NCBI GenBank assembly: GCA_004794785.1
Contig: SJOL01004592.1
Location: forward strand, 1-64,000
Reading direction: 5' to 3'
Source: Opisthorchis felineus
Taxonomy: Eukaryota > Platyhelminthes > Trematoda > Opisthorchiida > Opisthorchiidae
Length of the DNA stretch: 64,000 bases
A program made the position numbers and the translations under genes. Shown in pieces: positions 53,401 to 61,672 of this stretch (position 1 is its first letter; each line of letters opens with the position of its first letter). Below the pieces are notes generated by a model. It did not search any database and was not told where the DNA came from. It saw only the letters and a program-made list of their open reading frames with translations.

Positions 53401-54709
53401 AAGGACAGACGTTTTGGTTTTGTTTGAGAATACCGCTGTGGATATTCAATGCCTTTTTGTAGCCATGACTAAAATATCTGACCCCCTTCACCATTCAAGT
53501 CATTGGAATATATGGGTGTTCCATCCAATTAAGCTCACATAAGAAGCACTAAACAAGACAATTTATCATGGTTGTCAACTAATAATGAGACCTACGGAGA
53601 ACTCGACAATTACCGAACTACTTTGTATTGCCGCATCAGCGGTTCTCTTTCTGGTCAATATTACGGTTATGCAATGTTCCCACTACTTTGTATGTGACCA
53701 AGACTAAAATATTGGCCACATCATTTCTGACCCAATCAACACTGATCTGACCCAGCAGTGCATTATTTCACAAACTGTTTAAAGTGGTGGTTCCTGGGAT
53801 GAGAAGGCAGAGCTTTTTCCTTCGGTCTTTCCTCTTGAAAATTTATTCGGTCATTTGGAAAACGGAATTTATCACCATTTCGGTGCTGGAAATTGCAATA
53901 GAGAACAATCCTACATTGCCTCCCGGATGCTAATATCGATTCTTCCTGCCAAACTAACGACAAAACCTACCCTGAAAAATCATCGGTTCAAAAGCTTGTA
54001 AAGACAAACGTTTCTGATTCATTCTTCAGCAATTTGACCAATGCACTTTATGATGCGTTTTACTCATGTCGTGAAGTGAACTGGGTATAAGCACTGGTAG
54101 AATGAGAACATTGGCAGATCCGGATGTGCTAATTGCTGTAAATATTCGACGTTTTCTAATACATACACAAAAATTTATTTAAAGACGTGCACCCTATTTT
54201 GAGGTTCAACGGTTTTTTATTGGTTAATATTGGATAACCGTCACATTTACTAATGCGTGAAGTCGAACTTTTCAGTCACAAATTATGGACCAACCAAAAA
54301 CAGGTCCAAATGACCGGTGCAATCAGTGAAACACTTACGTGAAAGCCGGATCGAGAGGAGAATAGACGCCAAATTAAACAGGGAAGATAAAAAAGAAACG
54401 ACTGAATAGCCAGTAGGATTGGAGCCCATTGATAGTAGCTGATAAATCGTCCTGCTGGTGGGCGTTCCCCCATCTGTGGATAGGCTGGAACAGGAGGCAG
54501 GTGAGGTTGTGCGGGAAAACGATGACCCGCCGGGACCAGGTACCCACCGGATGTCATAGTTCCTTGTGGATAAACCATTTGTGGAGGAGATGGGCCTGGA
54601 TAGCTATGCAAGCGGACGAAATAGGTACTTGCTACCCAGCAGTAGTTCTCTGCATACTCTTCCCAACTCCGAGTGAATTCCTGAGGAGTCCAGCAATGAA
54701 TTGGTTTTC
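40379..54709 (-). CDS. Innexin gap-junction subunit, 5'-partial gene (three exons)
   Basis: Innexins are four-pass membrane proteins that oligomerise into invertebrate gap-junction channels. The spliced exons 54709-54339, 48065-46897 and 41450-40379 join in phase and give about 870 residues ending in TAA. The family hallmarks appear in order: ENYCW in extracellular loop 1, YYQWAP at the start of TM2, FPRVTFCDFE and LQCVLPINMF in extracellular loop 2, then TM4, then DGVFVLRLIS and GDLVAG just after it. Two cysteines are visible in each extracellular loop, as the family requires. Introns are 6273 bp (48066-54338) and 5446 bp (41451-46896). The N-terminus and TM1 (usually about 50 residues) are absent. 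The preceding exon must end in one base, probably G, to complete a conserved glycine codon. Typical innexins are 370-450 residues; this one would exceed 900. The family call is very secure; the exact paralogue and gene symbol are not. Confidence 0.95.
41451..46896 (-). other. Innexin intron between loop 2 halves
   Basis: GTAAGT donor and polypyrimidine-AG acceptor are both visible. Inside lies one copy of the hammerhead repeat (45405-45685) on the opposite strand. A hammerhead-like 3' half at 42736-42747 read on the minus strand is too incomplete to call. Several 60-115 codon open frames occur on both strands, but none shows a recognisable domain. I see no nested gene. Confidence 0.85.
45405..45685 (+). 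repeat. Hammerhead repeat, copy 2, decayed ribozyme
   Basis: This is the most complete unit apart from its ribozyme. CTATGAGTAG, TACTGCGCTATCTGGAATAC, GTACCAACTG, GATTCAGGTGG, GTCTCACACTAAAACC, GTACAGTTTTGGTTCAA and AAGATTGAC occur in the same order as in the other copies. The ribozyme position (45632-45675) keeps GCCTAC and a CCCCTAGAAGGG stem II, but the core reads ATGATAAA and AGAACC, so it should be inactive. It is intronic and antisense to the innexin. Confidence 0.7.
46897..48065 (-). CDS. Innexin exon: expanded cytoplasmic loop, TM3, extracellular loop 2
   Basis: Acceptor TTTAG at 48070-48066 and donor GTAAGT at 46896-46891 bound an exon of 389 codons plus two bases. Exon residues 1 to about 318 are cytoplasmic loop, against roughly 100 in ordinary innexins. 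A short stretch near residues 78-95 (VRTLARYLDMCL) looks like the helix normally found in this loop. Then come two proline-rich pieces (PPPLVPRR near 125-132 and PPIPLPKLKP at 171-180) and a cysteine cluster: 10 Cys in residues 190-234, with five more by 311. TM3 is about residues 321-345. Extracellular loop 2 starts at about 346 and holds FPRVTFCDFE at 372-381. The trailing bases TA join T of the next exon to make Tyr, giving HYYTLQC across the junction. Confidence 0.95.
48831..48848 (+). repeat. CACATG hexamer repeat
   Basis: Two exact and one near-exact CACATG unit, within the 6.3-kb innexin intron. Confidence 0.8.
53022..53076. repeat. Perfect 17-bp inverted repeat (hairpin)
   Basis: ACTACTCACAAGGTTGC at 53022-53038 is exactly complementary to 53060-53076. 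AACTC/GAGTT (53040-53044 with 53051-53055) extends the fold inside the loop. The right arm is the normal beginning of the hammerhead repeat; the left arm is an inverted duplicate of it. Confidence 0.85.
53041..53250 (+). repeat. Hammerhead repeat, copy 3, 5' half
   Basis: GAGTTCTCAGCAACCTTGTG, then TACTGCGATATCCTGAGTA, ATTCAGCTGGAG and GCAGGTGGGTCC, match the first half of the unit seen at 45.4 kb. The second half with the ribozyme is missing. Its first bases are also present just upstream in inverted form, making the hairpin at 53022-53076. It is intronic in the innexin and antisense to it. Confidence 0.65.
54339..54709 (-). CDS. Innexin exon: extracellular loop 1 and TM2
   Basis: The exon starts after an AG acceptor at 54711-54710, behind a short T-rich stretch, and ends before a GTAAGT donor starting at 54338. 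It supplies two bases of a split glycine codon plus 123 codons. Visible residues 2-34 are the conserved extracellular loop 1, including HCWTPQEF and ENYCW. Residues 36-88 form an insert rich in Pro, Tyr and Gln that most innexins lack; the usual stretch here is about 25 residues. YYQWAP at residues 92-97 opens TM2, which runs to about residue 114 (FYLPCLIW). The exon ends in a basic, serine-rich start of the cytoplasmic loop. The frame enters in phase 2 and leaves in phase 0, matching the next acceptor. Confidence 0.95.
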
Positions 54710-56552
54710 CTGATTAAAAAACGAAGAGATGAAGCATGCTGCGTTTGCTCAGGTATTAATGACTTTTTTGTGACGATATATTTTATATCATCAGTAATGA
54801 ACCTCTGGCCACTTTCCTTCTGCTCCCGAAAGAAAACACTCGTTGACAGGTTTTTGGTGGGTCCCGTCAACCTAAACTGATAGTCCATTAGAAAGTAGAA
54901 GTACCACACTGCAACCCTTAAGTGGATTGCACTTTCAGATATCTGACAGAAAGCCAGCAGATGACTGTCATCTTTTTGAACATCATTCAAATTCTTTAGT
55001 TTGGAGTCAGCTGACAATCAACGTTTACTGATTTAAAATTTCAGCTCCTCTCCAAACAGTTGAAACATCAGTGAGAAAAAGAACATGCATGTAAGTCTCA
55101 AAGTTATGACAATATCATCGAGTAACTATACATGGCGGCTGCGAGGGAACCTGAAAAAACCGACCAGTTCTGCTCCTACAAAATTTACGCCAAAACAAAT
55201 CACTCAGTATATAGCAAGACATTGTCTATTTGCTCATTTAAGTGGGCATCTGTTTATTGACTAACTTATGTGCCAAGAAACTGGAATGCACAATTTAAGT
55301 TTTTGTTTACCTTAACGTAGCCCCTTGGGCCCAATATCTATGAAAATAAAGTCTAAAGGTCCTAACATTTTGGTCAGTACGAATTGCTTCACCCAAAGGG
55401 TCCCTTGTCGGAAGAAACATTCCTTGAAATCATGCTACCAAAATTATGCCAACGAAACGCCTCTTCCTTAAGCCTATATGCAACCAAGTCCCTAATAACT
55501 TAGCAGTTTTTTAATTTTTTAATCAAATCACGTCCGTAGTGAATTTTGGGGTAAACGTTTCAAGATGTTCATCATCCAATGCATAAACATAAAAGTTACA
55601 CTGGGCTCATCAGACGAAGTTGATCATTCCCATACATTTTTTGTGCAGCGCTCCTTTTTACGCACTACAAGCACGTTGGGCCGAACTGGAAAAGCATTAC
55701 TACTGTATAAAAGCATATTCAGACAGCCTTCAGGGAATAGTACCGCATGTAAAACATCCAATCTTATTTAGAGAAATGGCTTGAAGCTGATGAGAGTGGG
55801 TCACTACTTCAAATGAGTTCTCTCCCTTCGCAGGATATTCTTGAAAAAGTGTTCCCAAGAAGAAAAAATAACCCGCTAACAAGTAAATTAGCTAATAGGC
55901 TAATTTTTAGAAGTACCTTCAAGAAAATAGCGAACATTTTGGCAAGAGTTACGAGAAATCAGAAAGTAAGAGTTGTCTCCTTGAAAATTAGTAGTACGGG
56001 CACTCGCGCATCTAAGTACATTAACACAACAGCTACTTCCCACAAAAAGCTACCCCAGGCAGGATTCATCCAGTTTATAGAACTGGTCTAAAGATGGTAG
56101 CGTATATTGCAATTCTTCGGGCACAGAGGTGAGCAAAATTTACAATTTTGGCCACCTTAATTTGTGCACTGTACCCTATGAACATAAACTTTACACAAAG
56201 TACCGAACTGCTAGCCAGCACCCGATCACACAATCATCTTTGCTGCACCTAAACACCTCAACCAAACTGGCTGCCTTTCGGTCGAAGCAGCTTCAGGCTT
56301 CCACCTCATAAGCACCATGGTACTTTGAAAAATGTGACTCCCTCCAAGGCCACATGGAACAAATAAGTTCAACCCGTGGGAGAGGTAATACTGATAATAA
56401 TCTTCAGGAGCGTGGTGTGTTTCGCAATAACACTTGCCAACCTGAGCACGAGATAATGCGAGTAGTTGCTCCAAAAGCGTAGAGAATTGAGACTACTTCG
56501 CAGACGCGGAAAGTAAGAAACCAAAAAAGGAATATTGCCCGCTGAATTTCTA

Positions 56553-56727
56553 TGCTCGATATGGCTAGGGTCCAAACCTGCCGACCAATAGGCCCGTGGT
56601 TCAAAGCCAATCTGAACAACTCGACTGCTCCTGTCTGTGCTTGGATAAGCGGAGAGTGTCGCGGCCCTCATGCTTCCATTGGGTAGCATGGCAGTTGAGC
56701 ACCGGAAGGATGTCACAGTTCAAGATT
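56553..56727 (+). mobile_element. tRNA-derived SINE copy, diverged
   Basis: This is the same family as the copy at 6650-6833, in the opposite orientation. The A box has decayed (TGGCTAGGG at 56562-56570) and the B box reads GGTTCAAAGCC at 56598-56608. The downstream body aligns along its length, for example CTGTGCTTGGATAA against CTATGCTTGGATAA. It lies upstream of the innexin exon 54339-54709, probably in the first intron, antisense to the gene. Confidence 0.65.
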
Positions 56728-59700
56728 AATATCAGACTTTCATTTGGTTGTATTTGTACATATTTAACAAGATGCGGTGGGACATATCGGTAAGTGCATT
56801 CAGAAAACGACTGACGCTGCGAGTGCCAGACTGCTCTTCTGCTACAGGTTTTTGTTGACATCGTCAGCTAGCCTTGTTTATGATTAGTTAATGGAAAATC
56901 ACCAAAATGTCTTGGTTTCTGTGCTGTTTGGCATTCGGATATGCTGTGCGGAACCTGGACCACAAATGCATAGACCAAAACTCATATCTTTTGACTAAAT
57001 GCCTCCAGTAGAAGAGCGGTTTTATCCGGTTCGTTGGTGTAGCTGCAGCGTGAGAAATTTATTTGCTTCTGCAACAAATGATAGCGATTAGAAGTAGGTT
57101 TTGTCAAAAGACAGTATCGTTAGCCCATTGATAACGAGCACACAAGTGTTTTCCCCTACATTTTATCTTCAAAAATTCAGCTGTCAGTAAATTTTTCTTT
57201 TTCATCCAGCTTACGCTCAACTCCAACAGGGTCGTTTCTTACGATGCAAAAGAGTCAAACCAAGAGGAGATGCAAAACCCCCACAACTACTGTTTTACGT
57301 TATTTGAAACTATTTAGTGCGCAAGTTGATTGACAGCATTTTCAATGAAGGTTAGATTAGCCTGTTTGTGCTACAGTTTCTAGGCTCCAGCTGAATTTCT
57401 ACCTATGAACAAAAAATTTTCACAATTATTCCCAATAATGATGCCGGTGGGCTTATTTCCAGAGCGTCTGGCTATTGATATGGTGCTTGTCTGACAAAAT
57501 GAGCCCTATACATGTTCTCATACAAACGGCCCTGTGATTGCGTCTGACAGAAATACCCTGTGAATCATCATGTCCATTCAGACAATGGAGGCACGGTAAA
57601 CCCGAGTAATATAGTCTGCACCGCCCCCACTGTTTTTCAAATACTACGTTTGGTTCTGGTGGACATAGGTTTCCCCAACAGGATGACGTGGAGCTTCAAA
57701 CTTGTTTCAAAGTTTTTAGGAAATCACACACCAAGGGATAGAAATATCTGTCGCAGCTCACACTCAGTCAGCAAAGTCTGAGATAGTAAATTGCCGGAAA
57801 CGTTACTCCACAATACACCCATAGTTTAGCTTAACTTGTGTGGACACGCCGTTCTATCCGACAAAATAGCTGGTTAGCTTCCTTCTTATATTCCAGACAG
57901 ATGCAGCAAACTGCGCGAATTTGGTAGATATCCTAACTCAAAGCGAAAGCAGTAGTTATACGGACGAAATGCCATGATACCCAACAGCTTAACATTTTAG
58001 GTCTTCTTAATATATTCTCTAGAAATGCATCCTTCAGAAAAATGTAACATTTATTTGTTGCCACTGACTATTAAAATCTCCAAAATGTTCTTTCCATCTT
58101 CAACGTTTCTGATTTTTGCTATTAATTAAAAATAAACGTTTTCCACTCATCCACTTGGCACTAATTCGCCTTTTGTTTTGTTCCGTGCATCAATTAAACC
58201 TGTCAGCGTGTGAGTTAAAAGCTTCTCTAAAAAGAGTAATTAAGAGCGAAGGAAATAAAGACCGCGGGCCGATTGCAGACTCAAATACATTCGAAGTGAT
58301 TCCTCAAATACGCAAGAAACCTCTGAGTGCTTAGTTCACACAAATCACGGCATTGTAGTGTGACGACACTATATACATTGTGTTGTCTATTCTACGGAAG
58401 CATACTTGAATACAGGTATCAAATTCACCTCAAAAATAACCGTAACCGATGAATATACGCCAGAAATAAACCCGTCAAAACAAATATTCCAATTTGATGA
58501 CATGAGTTTAGTTTACACGCTGTCTTAGAATTCAGGAACTAAAGGCCATTCAGGCCGATTTATACCAAGTTTTCCGTTAAACCGCAATTGACAAGCGTAC
58601 AAGATATTCGGCGGATGTGTTCCGGAGATTCGGAACGTGAAACGCAAAACCAAAAGTTCACGTCCACCTGGTGGGCCCCAGTAAGGATACAAGCTCTCGT
58701 ATGCCTGTGCTTCCAGAAAGCCGACTAATTTTCTGGTACAACATTTATTCAATTCTTTTTAATTGAATTTCACTTTCAGTCGTCATAAAAAGTAGTGTCG
58801 ATGTTCCAAAATTTATAAACTTTTATAAGCTCTTTTCAAAGCCATCTGAAATCTTGGGATGTCGGGCACCCTAAACGAAATCATCCATAATCTCGTGCGT
58901 GTTGCCCTTAGCGGAAAAATCAAACAACAGTTAAGGGTAATGTTTAAAATGCGACTCCTGGTCTACTGTAATGTTGTTCGGGAAAATATCTTTAGGGATT
59001 GCTTAGGAAGATAGGTGAGATTCACGAGACTAGATTTCATAAGATCTTATGATGTTGATGTTGTTTGATTTTAGTCCAGAAAGACGTGTTAATGGGTGGT
59101 TTTATTGAAAACCTTATTGCAATAATATAAAGTGAATTGGAGCTTTTGTATCCACATATTACCATTAGGTAATTTTTTATTTAGTAGAAAATAAATTATA
59201 ACTTATCCATCAAGACTACGTACAAAAACATATGATAGACGGAATTCGGTGAAATTTTCTCTCCAACCATGGCACCCAGTGAGTTTTTAAACTTTAGAAT
59301 TCTCCCTGAGGACTATCAGTAACCTACAAATTTGTCGACGTTCGTAATTTTTTTAGATGGCCAAATATCATTGTCAACGTGTCTAGCGGACGGGTTATGA
59401 TAAGATCATGAAAATAGGACAATAGAGTTAGGACGAAGGTTGGTTTTGATGAATTGCGAGAAATTAGATGTTTTCTGATTGGCACCCGTTTTTACTTCTG
59501 ATGTAAGATTAGGTATTCATTCAAGTTGAGGGCTAACTTGGTTGTTCTGGCATTCCAGAACAATAGACATATTGCTTTTTTACGACCACAAAATGTAGAA
59601 ACTAGCTGTGCAGTGCAATGAAACTAAAATTACCCTCTGGTGATATAAGTCACCGTGGTACTGATCATCGCCGGGTGGCAATAAAGCTGTTTTTCTTTCG

Positions 59701-61439
59701 TTAGTGCGGTGTAAATTTTTCCTCTTACGGTTACCACTTCTCGGGGTGAAAGGTTTGGGTTTCCCACTGTAAATTCGTCTATTTATCAGTTGTTTCATAA
59801 GTTGAATGCACCAATCATCGCACAAAGAGTCTTTATACTAGATCATAACAACTGTCTCGAAAGTCACCGATGACAAATCTACTCAGGAATGCACAAAGCT
59901 GACAGCTTGACGTACAGTAAATGCCTTTAGGACGTTCATCAAAACCAAAGCTTTTATCTTCGTAAACGGTAAAGCTGTTTGTGTCTGGGAACTATGAGAA
60001 CTAAAAGTTGTGTATGTTTATTTTTGGAGTATTGTAGCCAGCAACAAACTCTGGTCTATCTCTACACACAAGCTGACAGCAATTATATGCGGAATCTCGC
60101 GTACTATTAAAAACTAAAAAACGCACTTTTTGCAGAGCAACTCGTTAGCAAAACTGCGAGTGTGTTTCCCAAGTTTGGTCCGCTGAATTAAGATTTTAGT
60201 TTTACTAACAACCAGTAATATATGCGCTCTTTAAACATAGGTCCCGAACTACGGTGGTCTAGGGCTGTATACGACAACAAAAAGTAACACAGGTTCTTAG
60301 GTAAGTAGTAGGGGTCTTAAAATACGGACTATATAGCTCTGCAGGTTCTGAGAAGATTCATAAGCCTAAACCGAGATTTTACTATTCCAGTAAACAAAAA
60401 CTTATTTGGCTATATTAACACCCAACCAAAGGTTTACGGAACTTTAATAGTGTCCGGAGGCCAGCCATCCCTATTAACCAAACAGTACGTCAATTGGACG
60501 GATGTGTCACGTGCGGGCTACGGACCAAACGAAGGTATGCCCTGATTGGTCAGAATGCCAGACAATCTGTATCGAGCATCTTTAGCTCGACGCTTCTCGC
60601 CTCCTGGTGGAGATTCTAGCACGACCTTGTGGAACATTCTGTGATTACCCTATAAATACAGTTGTAATAATCTTCCTTTGTCTCCATAAAGGGCTGTCTG
60701 AAGTTACCGCGCCTTTTGATATACCATAGCGGGCGGAGCAGGAAACCAAGGACCGACACAGAGTTGCACGGTCTTTCGGCAAGTCTCAACAAATAGTCTC
60801 TCACCACTGAATCTTCATCTGTATTTATTATTTTTCTCTTGTAAATAAGCAGCAAATTTCGTTGCTGGAACTCATTATTCAAATTACATTAAAAACAGAA
60901 ACAATCTAATTCAGCTTGATTATTCAACAAGGACGGCTTCTAGAAGTAGTTGAGAAGTGACCTCCCGTAAATATGACCAACGGAACTCACTGCTCAATCA
61001 AGAATGATTAGGTCTTCCATAACTTTCAGCTGTGATGTATTGCAGCTGGTATCCGTTGGTCTATAAAACCCGGTTACACCACTCGCCATATCACCACTAT
61101 CATAGGAAACACTGCTTTACAAAACCTACATGAATAGGCGCTACTGATTGGAAGATCACATGTTCATGTTGTAAATCCTCGAAATTCGACGAACAGTATT
61201 ACCGAATTCAATAAATTTACACGTCCTAGTAAACTAGTTTATGCATCCACAGCAACACAATTATAATATTTGTTTGCCTTGTGTTACTCCAGCTAGCGCA
61301 CCTTAATTTTAACACATCTACTGCGTGCACAGTTCTGCTACATGCGTCCAGGGGCCCGCAAACAGATAAACCGGACACATGGTATACGAGTTCACTCGTG
61401 TACAATAAAGGCACTCCTTTCGTAAAATTGCCCGAATAA

Positions 61440-61672
61440 ACTGGATTATCCCTATGATGTTTTAAGAGAGATTCAGCTGGGTTCCAGGTGAGTCTCTCAC
61501 AAAACCAAAGTTGTTTGAAAATGAGTGCAGTTCGCTAATTCCGTGCAATTTGGGTTCAAGTAGAACATAAGGTTGACGGAAACTTGGGGACTGCGCCTAC
61601 CTGATGAGCCCCAAGAAGGGCGAAACCGGTAGTGGGCTGTCGAAGAATTTTCAGCAGCCTTATGAGTTGCGT
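61440..61672 (+). repeat. Hammerhead repeat, copy 4, carrying the ribozyme and next-unit start
   Basis: The copy runs from the GATTCAGCTGGGTTCCAGG stretch, through CAAAACCAAAGTT and the hammerhead, and about 35 bases past the cleavage site. The tail past cleavage (CAGCAGCCTTATGAG) matches the start of the 53.0 kb copy, so this insertion spans the junction between two consecutive units. It shares the GTGCAATTTG and AAGGTTGAC blocks with the 33.9 and 45.4 kb copies. Confidence 0.75.
61589..61641 (+). ncRNA. Hammerhead ribozyme, intact core, type I topology
   Basis: A self-cleaving RNA motif. All conserved core positions are present. CTGATGA is at 61601-61607. Stem II is GCCC/GGGC (61608-61611 with 61618-61621) around the loop CAAGAA. 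GAA is at 61622-61624. A15.1 to U16.1 is the palindrome ACCGGT (61625-61630). A61631 is the cleavage-site base, giving a GTA triplet. Stem I is GCCTAC (61595-61600) with GTGGGC (61632-61637), six pairs with one wobble; GAC/GTC continues it after a small asymmetric loop (61589-61591 with 61639-61641). Stem III has no loop bases, so a single molecule cannot close it and cleavage would need two copies or a dimeric transcript. It lies within the repeat at 61440-61672. Confidence 0.8.

Larger units (their letters stand above)
48066..54338 (-). other. Innexin intron between TM2 and cytoplasmic loop
   Basis: The intron lies between phase-0 exon ends. It contains a hammerhead-repeat fragment with a strong hairpin (53022-53250, + orientation) and a short hexamer repeat near 48831. 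The open frame at 49270-49509 (+) has no recognisable domain and is within chance length. No other structure was recognised. Confidence 0.85.

Noticed and set aside
54604..55017. 137-codon minus-strand frame abutting the innexin exon
   Set aside because: It is in a different frame from the innexin, crosses the acceptor, and the clear AG acceptor at 54711-54710 makes this DNA intronic.
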